The notes below the pieces were generated by a model that saw nothing but the letters and a program-made list of their open reading frames with translations, was not told where the DNA came from and ran no database searches. A stretch of DNA of 64,000 bases, taken from positions 62,001-126,000 of the forward strand of contig JAFMLQ010000001.1 of assembly GCA_017852075.1 (NCBI GenBank). Reading direction: 5' to 3'. Positions 50,392-59,736 of this stretch are shown in pieces. This stretch comes from Flavobacteriaceae bacterium. GTDB taxonomy: Bacteria > Bacteroidota > Bacteroidia > Flavobacteriales > Flavobacteriaceae. The translations under genes were made by a program, and so were the position numbers. The stretch's first letter is position 1. Each line of letters starts with the position of its first letter.

Positions 50392-51774
50392 TTAAAAACC
50401 GAACTGATCGACCAAGTAAATCAAGCTGGTCATAGCAGCAGCACCTAGTTCCAATTCTCTTTTATTGATTGCATCAAATGTATCATTAGCAGCGTGATGA
50501 TAATCAAAATACCGCTGTGAGTCGGGACGTAGTCCCGCAAGTACGGTTTTTCCATTACGGAGAGGCCCTATATCAGCACCACTTCCTCCAAGCGTAAACC
50601 GATCCACTAGAAAAGGCTCTAAGTAGGGTTTCCAAGATTCAAGTTGTTTAAATTGGTCAGGATTCGCTTCAAAAGAAAATCCTCTTGGAGTAAATCCACC
50701 TGAATCAGATTCCAAGGCAAAAATGTGATTTTCTCCATTCTGTTGCGCATTCTTTGCATAAGTGGTCCCACCTCTTAATCCGTTTTCTTCATTCATATAG
50801 AGCACGACACGGATTGTTCTTTTAGGTTGGTAGTTCATTTTTTTAAAAAGATGTAACACCTCCATCGACTGGACAATACCAGCACCGTCATCGTGTGAAC
50901 CGTCACCCAAATCCCAGGAATCCAAATGCCCCCCTACAACAATGATTTCTTCAGGAAATTCACTGCCTTTGATTTCGCCAATAACGTTATGTGAAGGAAC
51001 ATCGGGGAAATTTCTACAATCTTGTTTTAAATAAAAATAAAGCTCCTTGTTTAGTGCGAGCATAGAACTGAGTAATTGAGCGCCATTAGTACTTATGGCT
51101 GCTGCAGGAATTCGCATCTTATTGGGAAGGTCTCCATAACGCATATTCCCAGTATGGGGATAGTCATCCAACCTCAAGTTCATAGAGCGGACAATGACTC
51201 CCACGGCACCCATACGAGCTGCTTTGGCAGCTCCACTAGAACGTTGGTCTACCGTTTTAGAATAGGCGTCAAAAGTATTGATAAGATCAGCAGGCATTGC
51301 TCTATTGTAAAATACAAACTTGCCTTTTATCTTTTCTTCTCCTAATGCTTCTAATTCTTCAAAATCTTTTACTTCTATCACTTTTGCGCGAAGTCCTGCG
51401 GCAGGGGTGGCGATAGATCCTCCCAAGGCGCATACGGGAACATTCATACTCATACCAGGCCCCGTTATAATACGTGCATATTCGAAATTTCCTCGCACCC
51501 ATTTGGGAACCATCACGTTTTCTAAGAAAACTCGGTCTAAACTCAGGTCATTGAGTTCTTCTTTTCCCCATTTTACAGCACGTTCCGCGTTTAAAGAGCC
51601 TGACAACCTACCTCCTATTTGATTGGACAAATGATCCAACCAATTGTAAGCCTTACCTTCTGTAAGGGCCAACTTATATATCTCTTGAATTTGTTTTTGA
51701 TGCTTGTCGTTCTGCCCTAAAAGCGGTTGAAAAATCAAAAGAAAGAAAAGAATCTTGTGGATGTGTTTTAGCAT
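50392..51774 (-). CDS. Secreted M28-family (Zn) peptidase
   Basis: Start moved to MLKHIHKILFFLLIFQPLLGQ (signal peptide); VVGGHLDSWDLGDGSHDDGAGIVQSMEVLHLF, VLYMNEENGLRGGTTYA, YDYHHAANDTFD-type metal ligands. Confidence 0.93.
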   Translation of the reverse strand: MLKHIHKILFFLLIFQPLLGQNDKHQKQIQEIYKLALTEGKAYNWLDHLSNQIGGRLSGSLNAERAVKWGKEELNDLSLDRVFLENVMVPKWVRGNFEYARIITGPGMSMNVPVCALGGSIATPAAGLRAKVIEVKDFEELEALGEEKIKGKFVFYNRAMPADLINTFDAYSKTVDQRSSGAAKAARMGAVGVIVRSMNLRLDDYPHTGNMRYGDLPNKMRIPAAAISTNGAQLLSSMLALNKELYFYLKQDCRNFPDVPSHNVIGEIKGSEFPEEIIVVGGHLDSWDLGDGSHDDGAGIVQSMEVLHLFKKMNYQPKRTIRVVLYMNEENGLRGGTTYAKNAQQNGENHIFALESDSGGFTPRGFSFEANPDQFKQLESWKPYLEPFLVDRFTLGGSGADIGPLRNGKTVLAGLRPDSQRYFDYHHAANDTFDAINKRELELGAAAMTSLIYLVDQFGF

Positions 51775-51775
51775 T

Positions 51776-52939
51776 TTATTTAGGTGCAAATTGAACAATA
51801 TTTTCTGTACTAATTGGATTGTCTCCAAGAATCATCAATCGCTCAATGACATTGCGCAATTCTCTGACGTTTCCCGTCCAAGGATAGTTATTTAATTTTT
51901 CAAGAGCCTCTTTAGAAAATGTTTTTCTTTCCAATCCTTGCTCTTTAGAGAGTAAATCAACAAAATGTTCAGTGAGTAAGGGTATATCTTCTTTTCGGTC
52001 TCCTAAAGAAGGAACATGAATCATAATCACCGCTAGTCGATGGTACAAATCTTCTCGGAATCGACCTTCTTCTATTTCTTTTTTCAAATCCTTATTTGTA
52101 GCGGCAATCACACGCACATCTACCGAAATGTCCTTTTCATTTCCTACCCGTTGTATTTTTCGTTCTTGTAAAGCCCTCAGTACCTTGGCTTGAGCCGTCA
52201 AGCTCATATCTGCAATTTCATCCAAGAAAAGCGTTCCTTTATTTGCCGCTTCAAACTTTCCAGAACGATCTTTGACGGCTGAGGTAAAAGCTCCTTTTAC
52301 GTGACCAAAAAGCTCGCTTTCAATTAATTCAGATGGGATTGCTGCACAATTGACTTCAATAAAATTTTCTGCATTTCGATCGCTTTGTTGATGCAATTGA
52401 TGCGCAACTAATTCTTTTCCAGTTCCATTTTCTCCTGTGATTAATACACGTGCATCGGTTGTAGCAACTCGCGCAATCATATCAATTACCTCATTAATGG
52501 CTTGGCTTTCTCCAACGATATTGTATTTCTGAGCTACTTTACGCTTTAATTTTTTATTCTCAGAACGCAACGATTTATTCTCTAGTGCATGACGTACTGC
52601 GGTAAGCAATCGATTTAAATCAGGGGGCTTTGAAATAAAGTCATAAGCCCCTAACTTCATAGCCTCTACAGCAGTTTCGACATTTCCATGTCCTGTGAGC
52701 ATTATAAAGGGAACCCCTATCTTTTTACTGTTCGTGTTTTGAAGTACTTCAATTCCATCCATCTTTGGCATCTTGATATCGCATAGTACCAAATCGTACT
52801 TATACTTTTCTATCATTGCTAAACCTTTTTTACCATCCTCAGCTTCTTCGACCTCGTATGTTTTAGCTTCATCACTGAGAATACGGACTAGTACTCGGCG
52901 GATAGGTTCTTCATCTTCTATGATTAAAATCTTTGTCAT
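51776..52939 (-). CDS. Sigma-54-dependent response regulator (NtrC/AtoC type)
   Basis: 387 aa; receiver LVLCDIKMPKMDGIEVL, GENGTGKELVAHQLH, ELFGHVKGAFTSAVKDRSGKFEAANKGTLFLDEI, DLYHRLAV; no obvious C-terminal Fis HTH after the AAA+ C-subdomain. Confidence 0.95.
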   Translation of the reverse strand: MTKILIIEDEEPIRRVLVRILSDEAKTYEVEEAEDGKKGLAMIEKYKYDLVLCDIKMPKMDGIEVLQNTNSKKIGVPFIMLTGHGNVETAVEAMKLGAYDFISKPPDLNRLLTAVRHALENKSLRSENKKLKRKVAQKYNIVGESQAINEVIDMIARVATTDARVLITGENGTGKELVAHQLHQQSDRNAENFIEVNCAAIPSELIESELFGHVKGAFTSAVKDRSGKFEAANKGTLFLDEIADMSLTAQAKVLRALQERKIQRVGNEKDISVDVRVIAATNKDLKKEIEEGRFREDLYHRLAVIMIHVPSLGDRKEDIPLLTEHFVDLLSKEQGLERKTFSKEALEKLNNYPWTGNVRELRNVIERLMILGDNPISTENIVQFAPK

Positions 52940-53784
52940 TGTAATGCCTTAGGGGGATTTAAAAAACTAATCGTGCGCTGTGGAAAAGGAATTTGGATAC
53001 CTTCTTTTTGAAATGCTCTAAAAATAGAATAGCGCATATCACTTTTTACAATATTAGATTCAAAACTACTGTTTACAGCAAAAAAGATTTGAAAATGCAA
53101 CGCATTATCTCCAAAATCTTCAAAAATCACAAAAGGTTTAGGATTTTCAAGTATGCTTTTGTTTTCATTTGCCAATTGTAACAATATGGAGGTTACCTGA
53201 TCAATATCACTGTCATAGGCTACTCCAACAGCCACACTTTCTTTGGTAATCACACCATTTTCTGTCCAATTAAATAGTGTAGAAATTAAAAACTTATGAT
53301 TTGGGATAATCAATACTTTATTTTCACGAGTAACAGCCCTTGTTGTTCGAAGCTTGATGTTTTCAACTTTCCCTACTTGCCCTTCCACTTCAATGATATC
53401 ACCTACATGAACAGACTGATCTACGAGTATAAAAATTCCTGAAATGATATCTTGAATAAAAGTTTGTAGTGCTAGCCCCACACCCACCAAAAGTGCTGCA
53501 GAAGCGGCAAATATTGCCGTAACATCAGCTCCAATATTCTGTAGTGTAATCAGAAGAACAATGATGTATATAAAGTAATTGAAAAATGAAAAGACACTTT
53601 TGAACTTTGTTTTGGCATCATTGGATAGGGTACGATAAATGATTTTCCTAAAGAGCTTTAGAAAAAATGAAGTGAGAATAAAAACCAGAAGAATAATCAA
53701 TATCGTTTTGGGTGTAAACGATACTGATTTTCCAATGGAAAATTGATGATTGAAAAACTCGAGTATTTTGTTAATTAGATTCAT
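52936..53784 (-). CDS. MscS-family mechanosensitive ion channel
   Basis: 282 aa; LVGVGLALQTFIQDIISGIFILVDQSVHVGDIIEVEGQVGKVENIKLRTTRAVTRENKVLIIPNH. Confidence 0.95.
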   Translation of the reverse strand: MNLINKILEFFNHQFSIGKSVSFTPKTILIILLVFILTSFFLKLFRKIIYRTLSNDAKTKFKSVFSFFNYFIYIIVLLITLQNIGADVTAIFAASAALLVGVGLALQTFIQDIISGIFILVDQSVHVGDIIEVEGQVGKVENIKLRTTRAVTRENKVLIIPNHKFLISTLFNWTENGVITKESVAVGVAYDSDIDQVTSILLQLANENKSILENPKPFVIFEDFGDNALHFQIFFAVNSSFESNIVKSDMRYSIFRAFQKEGIQIPFPQRTISFLNPPKALQ

Positions 53785-53849
53785 TTGGGAATAAAGTTAC
53801 TATAAAAACAAAACCCACCCCCGCAAGAGGATGGGAAAAAATTGCTATG

Positions 53850-53888
53850 AAAAAGAAAAATGATACTAATACAGAATACCAGTATCAT
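53850..53888 (-). terminator. Probable terminator after dnaJ
   Basis: Minus strand ATGATACT...AGTATCAT then TTTTTCTTTTT; a second GC-rich hairpin (CCCATCC...GGGTGGG then TTTTGTTTTT) follows at about 53805-53836. Confidence 0.65.
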
Positions 53889-53924
53889 TTCAAATATATT
53901 ATTTTTTTTTTAAAACCTACTAAT

Positions 53925-55037
53925 TTAAGCAAACATATCCTTCACTTTCTCAAAAAAGGATTTGTCTGATTTTTCGGGATGCGGAATAAAATTAGTATCT
54001 CCCTGCATTTTTTCGAAAAATTGACGCTGTTCTTTGTTTAACGTTTTTGGCGTCCAAACATTCACATGAACTAATAAATCTCCACTTCCATAGCCGTTGA
54101 TGCTCGGCAAACCTTTTCCTCTAAGACGGAGAGTTTTTCCAGACTGAATTCCAGGCTCTAGTTTTATCCTAGCTTTACTATCGAGTAGATTAAGATCTTT
54201 TGAGATACCTAAAGCGGCTTCTGAAATACTAATATATAAATCAAAATGCAGGTGATTCCCCTCTCGCACGAAGGTATCGTGAGGCAATTCTTCAATCAAA
54301 ACAAGCAAATCGCCTGATATGCCATTGGCTGGAGCTTCATTTCCCTTACCACTAACCTTAAGCTGCATTCCTTCTTCTACCCCTGCAGGTATTTTAATGG
54401 AGACGGTTTCTTCTTTTCGAATCATGCCCTGTGCATCAGTACCTGAAGGCCGATTTAAAAGTGTTTTACCCCCTCCTCCACAAGCGGAGCACACAGCAGA
54501 GGTTTGCATACGGCCCAAAATGGTATTGGCAATTTTCATCACTTGCCCTTTTCCATTACAGGTTGAACAAGTTCCATATTGAACTCCTGGAGCTTGAACT
54601 TTACGAGGTACCTTTATTTTCTTCTCTATACCTTTTGCAATTTCCTCCAAGCTAAGTTTAACTCGAATTCGCATATCTGATCCTTTGGCTCGTCGCTGAC
54701 CTCCACTGGAGAAACCACCACCAAAACCTCCGCCTCCAAAAGCACTCCCGAAAATATCTCCAAATTGACTGAAGATATCGTCCATATTCATACTGCCGCC
54801 AAAGCCTTGCCCCCCTTCGAAAGCGGCATGTCCAAACTGGTCGTATTTGTTGCGCTTCTCTTGGTCACCTAAAACCTCATAAGCTTCTGCAGCTTTTTTA
54901 AAATTCGCCTCAGCAGCTTTATCATTTGGATTTTTATCGGGGTGATATTCAATTGCCTTTTTTCTGTAGGCTTTTTTGATTTCTGCCGCAGTTGCGTTTT
55001 TAGAAATCCCTAATATTTCGTAATAATCTTCTTTCAT
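53925..55037 (-). CDS. dnaJ: Chaperone protein DnaJ
   Basis: 370 aa; DYYEILGISKNATAAEIKKAYRKKAIEYHPDKNP, Gly/Phe region, Cys-rich repeats CSTCNGKGQV and CSACGGGGK. Confidence 0.98.
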   Translation of the reverse strand: MKEDYYEILGISKNATAAEIKKAYRKKAIEYHPDKNPNDKAAEANFKKAAEAYEVLGDQEKRNKYDQFGHAAFEGGQGFGGSMNMDDIFSQFGDIFGSAFGGGGFGGGFSSGGQRRAKGSDMRIRVKLSLEEIAKGIEKKIKVPRKVQAPGVQYGTCSTCNGKGQVMKIANTILGRMQTSAVCSACGGGGKTLLNRPSGTDAQGMIRKEETVSIKIPAGVEEGMQLKVSGKGNEAPANGISGDLLVLIEELPHDTFVREGNHLHFDLYISISEAALGISKDLNLLDSKARIKLEPGIQSGKTLRLRGKGLPSINGYGSGDLLVHVNVWTPKTLNKEQRQFFEKMQGDTNFIPHPEKSDKSFFEKVKDMFA

Positions 55038-55039
55038 AC

Positions 55040-55570
55040 TTATTGTCCTACAACCACTTTGGGATAACGGATGATTCGGTCACCCAACTGGTAACCCACC
55101 TCTACGATATCAATGATTTTCCCTTTATCCTCCTTTTTAGGCGCTGGAATTTGTGTAATGGCCTCGTGAAGCTCTGCATCAAACGAATCACCAATTTTTT
55201 CTTCTGTTTGTTTCAATCCATTGGTTTTAAGTACTTCGGAAAATTTGTTGTATATCAATTGTATTCCCTCCTGATCTATACCACCCTTTGCTTTTTCCAT
55301 CTGCTGATTGGCTCGGTTAAAGTCATCCAAAACAGGAATTAGAGCACTTATAACTTCTTGATTGGCTGTTTTAAAAAGTTCAATTCGCTCTTTAGCTGTT
55401 CTCTTTTTAAAATTTTCAAATTCAGCGAAAAGTCTAAGGTATTTGTCTTTTTCTTGTTCAATTTCCTTTTTTAAGGCATCGATTTGATCCGTAACTTTGG
55501 ATTTTATATCCTTTTTCTTGGTTTCTTTTTTTGATTTAGAATCCTTCTGTGGCGCTTCTTTTTTTGTCAT
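55040..55570 (-). CDS. grpE: Nucleotide exchange factor GrpE
   Basis: 176 aa; coiled-coil KDKYLRLFAEFENFKKRTAKERIELFKTANQEVISALIPVLDDFNRA; C-terminal GYQLGDRIIRYPKVVVGQ. Confidence 0.97.
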   Translation of the reverse strand: MTKKEAPQKDSKSKKETKKKDIKSKVTDQIDALKKEIEQEKDKYLRLFAEFENFKKRTAKERIELFKTANQEVISALIPVLDDFNRANQQMEKAKGGIDQEGIQLIYNKFSEVLKTNGLKQTEEKIGDSFDAELHEAITQIPAPKKEDKGKIIDIVEVGYQLGDRIIRYPKVVVGQ

Positions 55571-55633
55571 TTAAGATGAGTTTTCAAAAGCTGTTTTGCA
55601 AAAGTTTTGCCATGATGAAAAAATGTCAAAATG

Positions 55634-56554
55634 TCATATTTTATGTTTGGCAACCTCTTCCATTGCCTCCTCAATATTGGGAAAGGAAAAGACAAATCCG
55701 TTTTTTAACACCTTGTCTGCACTAACCCAATGACTATCCAATACGAGACTACTCATTTCTCCCACTGTAAATCGAATCAAAAACTTAGGAATTGGGGGTA
55801 GAAAATAAGGGCGTTTTAAGGCTTTAGACAGCGCTTTGATAAACTTTGTTTGAGAAACTGGATGGGGTGCTACAGCGTTGAAAGCCCCTTCCCATTCAGC
55901 ACTTGTTGCTGCTATGAACAAACCTACCACATCTTTGATATGGATCCAAGATTGTCCTTGTTTTCCATTGCCAAAAGCAGCTCCTAAACCCAATGCTGTA
56001 GGGATTCTTAAAGGTCCTAATACTCCTCCTTGGGCGCTTAGCACCAACCCAATTCGCAATTTGGCAACTTTGATATCAAGAGATTTAAATTGATCCACTT
56101 CTCGTTCCCATGAAATCACTACATCCTCCATAAAAGAATTGGGGTGTACTGGAGTATTTTCATCTACTGTATTGTCAAAGTCAGGGGGATAAATTCCAAT
56201 TGCGGAAGCAGCAACTATTTGCTTTACTTGATGAAGCGTTTTAAGCTGTTCTATACTCGAAAGAAGCAAACGGGTAGAATCTATTCTACTGGAACGAATT
56301 TGTTTTTTATTCTTCGAAGTCCAAAGCTTTGAAATACTTGCTCCTGCCAAGTGAATTATGGTATCTACCCCTTCAAAACAAGCATTGTCTATTTCTGATT
56401 GAGAAGGGTTCCAATAAAATCCTTTTGCACCATTGATATGAGTAGCTTTATTTTTATTGGTTGTTAAAAAATGAATCTTAAATCCCTCAGATAAAGCCTT
56501 GTGCACTAGTGCGCGTCCTACCAAACCTGTAGCTCCTGTAATAAGTAGTTTCAT
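55634..56554 (-). CDS. TIGR01777-type NAD-dependent epimerase (YfcH-like)
   Basis: MKLLITGATGLVGRALVHKAL, IIHLAGASISKLWTSKNKKQIRSSRIDSTRLL, GPLRIPTALGLGAAFGNGKQGQSWIHIKDV. Confidence 0.93.
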   Translation of the reverse strand: MKLLITGATGLVGRALVHKALSEGFKIHFLTTNKNKATHINGAKGFYWNPSQSEIDNACFEGVDTIIHLAGASISKLWTSKNKKQIRSSRIDSTRLLLSSIEQLKTLHQVKQIVAASAIGIYPPDFDNTVDENTPVHPNSFMEDVVISWEREVDQFKSLDIKVAKLRIGLVLSAQGGVLGPLRIPTALGLGAAFGNGKQGQSWIHIKDVVGLFIAATSAEWEGAFNAVAPHPVSQTKFIKALSKALKRPYFLPPIPKFLIRFTVGEMSSLVLDSHWVSADKVLKNGFVFSFPNIEEAMEEVAKHKI

Positions 56555-56663
56555 ATCTTTTTTTCTTTTCAATGCAATCTTCTAGAATAGGCTTTTTTTT
56601 GATTCAAATGATACTCAAAATAACATCAACATGAAGTCTTGTTGTCCAACCAAAAGTAAACAT

Positions 56664-57344
56664 TTAAGGCTTTACAGCACGCAACATTTCTCTTTTCCCT
56701 GGCGGTCCCGGCAATCTGGATACTTGAAACCCAGCCTCTTCCAGTCCACGCCGGACACTACCTTTTGCACAATAACTGACCCATACTCCACCCACACTTA
56801 AAAGATCATAACATTTTTTCATCCATCGGGGTTCCCATAATTCAGGTTGAGCATGGGCACCAAAGGCATCGTAATAGATCACATCAAAAAGCTGGGAGGA
56901 CTGAAATTTCTCAAAATGAATCTTACTTTTAATAAATTTGAAATAATGCGACAGAAAATACCTTTTTTGCCAGTCCATGATAGAAAAATCGCGAAATGAA
57001 AATGAAGCTGAACTTCCCTCAAAAAAAGAATCATAATTCAAGCTATGTAGTTCATGGATTGTCAATGGAAAGGCTTCTAAAGAAAGGTAATCAATCTCCT
57101 TTTGAAACCGCTCCGCTTCTAAATAACTTAGGTAGGTTACAAGACCAGTACCATAACCCAATTCCAAAATACGACACGCTTTATTGGGATTGTTTTCTGC
57201 CCAAAAATGAAAACCGGTATCGATGTACACAAATTTTGATTCTATCATCGCACCGTGACGGGAATGATAGGTTTCTTTTAACCCCTCTATTCTAAAAGTA
57301 AAGGAACCATCCGACGTCTTAATTATTTGCTTTTCATGAGCCAT
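56664..57344 (-). CDS. mnmD: tRNA (5-methylaminomethyl-2-thiouridine)(34)-methyltransferase MnmD
   Basis: 226 aa; DGSFTFRIEGLKETYHSRHGAMIESKFVYI, ILELGYGTGLVTYLSYL, YYDAFGAHAQPELW, GGVWVSYCAKGSVRRGLEEAGF. Confidence 0.93.
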   Translation of the reverse strand: MAHEKQIIKTSDGSFTFRIEGLKETYHSRHGAMIESKFVYIDTGFHFWAENNPNKACRILELGYGTGLVTYLSYLEAERFQKEIDYLSLEAFPLTIHELHSLNYDSFFEGSSASFSFRDFSIMDWQKRYFLSHYFKFIKSKIHFEKFQSSQLFDVIYYDAFGAHAQPELWEPRWMKKCYDLLSVGGVWVSYCAKGSVRRGLEEAGFQVSRLPGPPGKREMLRAVKP

Positions 57345-57507
57345 ATAAAGTGATAAGGCAGTTCATATGTTTTTTTTTAAAATTAATCAATGCTATTCTA
57401 TTTTTATCATATCATTCACATGAGATAAAAATTTTCAAATAAATCTTAAACAAGTAATATTATATTGAAACAAAAAAAACTAATTTTACTTTAAAAGACT
57501 AACAGTA

Positions 57508-58557
57508 GTGATTTCAATTCAAAAATCCTCCCAATCCAAAATAAACAGTGTCTCATTTGACAATCTTGTTTTTGGAAAAACATTTACTGACCATATGTTC
57601 ATCTGTCATTATAAAGAGGGAAAATGGCAAACACCTATGATCAAACCCTATGAGCCCCTGACATTAGATCCTTCGGCAAGTGTTTTACACTATGGACAGG
57701 CTGTCTTTGAGGGAATGAAAGCATTTAAAGACGATCATAATAAAATTTGGCTTTTTCGTCCAGATGAAAATTTTAGAAGAATTAATATTTCTTCGCATCG
57801 TATGCAAATCCCTGAATTTCCAGAGAACTATTTTTTTGAGGGACTCAAACAACTTTTAAAATTAGATCACGAATGGATTGTTCCAGGGCAAGGAAACTCT
57901 TTATACGTAAGACCTTTTGTGTTTGCCAGTCAGCCTACAGTCCAAGCTGCTGCTTCCAACGAATATATTTTTATGATAATTTGTGCGCCAGTATCTACCT
58001 ATTATTCAGGCACAGAAATTAATGTCTTAATCGCTGAAGAGTATAGTAGAGCTGCTAATGGAGGTGTAGGTTTTGCTAAGGCAGCTGGAAATTATGGAGC
58101 ACAATTTTACCCCACTTCAGAGGCTTTAAAAAAAGGGTTTCAGCAAATTATTTGGACCGATGCCGATCGTCACGAATACCTTGAGGAATCAGGTACTATG
58201 AATATTTTTTTTATGATCAACGACACCCTGATTACCGCTCCTACTAATGATCGAATTTTAGACGGTGTCACCCGAAAGAGTATTGTTCAACTTTCAAAAG
58301 ATAGAGGAATTGCTGTGGAAGAAAGACCTATCAAGGTGAGTGAAATTGTAGAAGCTCATAAGCAAGGAATTCTTCAAGAAATCTTTGGCACAGGCACTGC
58401 TGTAGTGGTACTTCCTATCCATAGTTTTTCTTATCGCGAAGTTACCTATCGACTTCCTGAAGAAAACACTATCGCCAAGTTACTTAAAAACGACCTTCTA
58501 GGGATTCAATACAATACAATGGAGGATCCCCACAAATGGAGGGTTGCTGTAGACTAA
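57508..58557 (+). CDS. ilvE: Branched-chain amino acid aminotransferase (GTG start likely)
   Basis: 349 aa; HYGQAVFEGMKAFKDDHNKIWLFRPDENFRRI, NGGVGFAKAAGNYGAQFYPTSEALKKGFQQIIWTD, GTGTAVVVLPI. Confidence 0.96.
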   Translation: MISIQKSSQSKINSVSFDNLVFGKTFTDHMFICHYKEGKWQTPMIKPYEPLTLDPSASVLHYGQAVFEGMKAFKDDHNKIWLFRPDENFRRINISSHRMQIPEFPENYFFEGLKQLLKLDHEWIVPGQGNSLYVRPFVFASQPTVQAAASNEYIFMIICAPVSTYYSGTEINVLIAEEYSRAANGGVGFAKAAGNYGAQFYPTSEALKKGFQQIIWTDADRHEYLEESGTMNIFFMINDTLITAPTNDRILDGVTRKSIVQLSKDRGIAVEERPIKVSEIVEAHKQGILQEIFGTGTAVVVLPIHSFSYREVTYRLPEENTIAKLLKNDLLGIQYNTMEDPHKWRVAVD

Positions 58558-58946
58558 GGTTGCTTTAAAATTTTCTCGATATTCGGCTTAAAATAATGAG
58601 GCCCTTTTAAAACCTTCCCATCCTCACGATAAATGGGTTTTCCGTCTGCTCCCAGTTTGCTCATATTACTGCGCTGTATTTCTTCAAAAATTGCTTCAAT
58701 TTTATCTTGAAAACCATGCGCTATAATTGTTCCACATAAAATGTAGAGCATATCTCCCAAGGCATCTCCAATTTCAACCAAATCATTGGACTGAGCTGCT
58801 TCTAAATATTCTTCATTTTCTTCTTTCATCAGTTCGAATCGGAGTTGTGCAATAGCTTTTGGCAAATTTGCATTGGGATGTGACTCTACTCCCAAGCCAA
58901 AAGCTTGGTGAAATGCGGTTACCGCTTGAATTGGTTTTTTTATCAT
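58554..58946 (-). CDS. MazG-like nucleotide pyrophosphohydrolase family protein
   Basis: 130 aa; AVTAFHQAFGLGVESHPNANLPKAIAQLRFELMKEENEEYLEAAQSNDLVEIGDALGDMLYILCG (EExxE...D metal-binding pattern). Confidence 0.9.
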   Translation of the reverse strand: MIKKPIQAVTAFHQAFGLGVESHPNANLPKAIAQLRFELMKEENEEYLEAAQSNDLVEIGDALGDMLYILCGTIIAHGFQDKIEAIFEEIQRSNMSKLGADGKPIYREDGKVLKGPHYFKPNIEKILKQP

Positions 58947-59001
58947 TTATGAATACTGTGTTAATGGTTTTATTATTTCTAAATTAGTCAAAAAATAAGA
59001 G

Positions 59002-59190
59002 ATGTTTTCATCGGGTCAATTGATTTTTGGAATTTGTTTTTTAATTGTATTTACGGGAATCATTATATTATCCTACAGGAGTGATAAAAAAAGACAACCC
59101 AAATATTTTAAAGGTAGTTATAAGATCCTTTTAGGTTTTCTTATCGCCTTTAGCTTTTTAGTCTTGATCAAATATCTTACTCAACAATGA
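59002..59190 (+). CDS. Hypothetical two-TM membrane protein overlapping crcB
   Basis: 62 aa; MFSSGQLIFGICFLIVFTGIIILSYRSDKKRQPKYFKGSYKILLGFLIAFSFLVLIKYLTQQ; stop overlaps the crcB start by 4 bp. Confidence 0.75.
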   Translation: MFSSGQLIFGICFLIVFTGIIILSYRSDKKRQPKYFKGSYKILLGFLIAFSFLVLIKYLTQQ

Positions 59191-59558
59191 AATCTTTACT
59201 CTATGTCTTTTTAGGAGGAGGTTTGGGGAGTCTTTTTCGATTTTTGATTTCAAAATTTATTTCCAGTTCAAAAAATGGTTTTCCTTGGTCAACACTTCTA
59301 GCCAATTATGTGGGATGTCTTCTTATTGGTGTCCTTCTGGGTTGGGCAATCAAAAACAACACCACTCGTTCTGATTTGTATCTGCTTTTAGTCATCGGTT
59401 TTTGTGGGGGATTGACAACTTTTTCGACTTTCAGCTTAGAAGGTCTATCTTTCTTAAAATCAGGTGACTACACCAGTTTCATAAGCTATTCTCTAGCCAG
59501 TGTGCTTGGCGGAATTGCTTTTGTTGGTTTGGGTCATTACCTCTATCGATTAGGTTGA
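59187..59558 (+). CDS. crcB: Fluoride efflux transporter CrcB/Fluc
   Basis: 123 aa, four TM; GGGLGSLFRFLISK, TLLANYVGCLLIGVLLG, GFCGGLTTFSTFSLE. Confidence 0.95.
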   Translation: MKSLLYVFLGGGLGSLFRFLISKFISSSKNGFPWSTLLANYVGCLLIGVLLGWAIKNNTTRSDLYLLLVIGFCGGLTTFSTFSLEGLSFLKSGDYTSFISYSLASVLGGIAFVGLGHYLYRLG

Positions 59559-59657
59559 TTCTCAAAATCCATTTTTTTTAATTATTCATAAAATATTCCG
59601 TTTATTTTATATACACCCCTATTTTTTTGGTGTAAAAATTTATTATTATACAAAAGT

Positions 59658-59697
59658 AAAAAAGATACCCCCTGAAATATAGGGGGTATCTTTTTGT
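59658..59697 (+). terminator. Strong bidirectional hairpin between crcB and the porin gene
   Basis: AAAAAGATACCCCCT-GAAATAT-AGGGGGTATCTTTTT, 15-bp perfect stem. Confidence 0.85.
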
Positions 59698-59736
59698 AAG
59701 TATAATTTTACGGTCAAACTTATATATTTAAAAACT

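Noticed and set aside
50379-51828. Upstream start (51828) for the M28 peptidase
   Set aside because: The extra 18 residues overlap the response regulator and precede a clear signal peptide starting at 51774.
58554-58946. MazG as part of a toxin-antitoxin or phage-defence locus
   Set aside because: No mazE/mazF or defence genes nearby; reads as a stand-alone housekeeping pyrophosphohydrolase.
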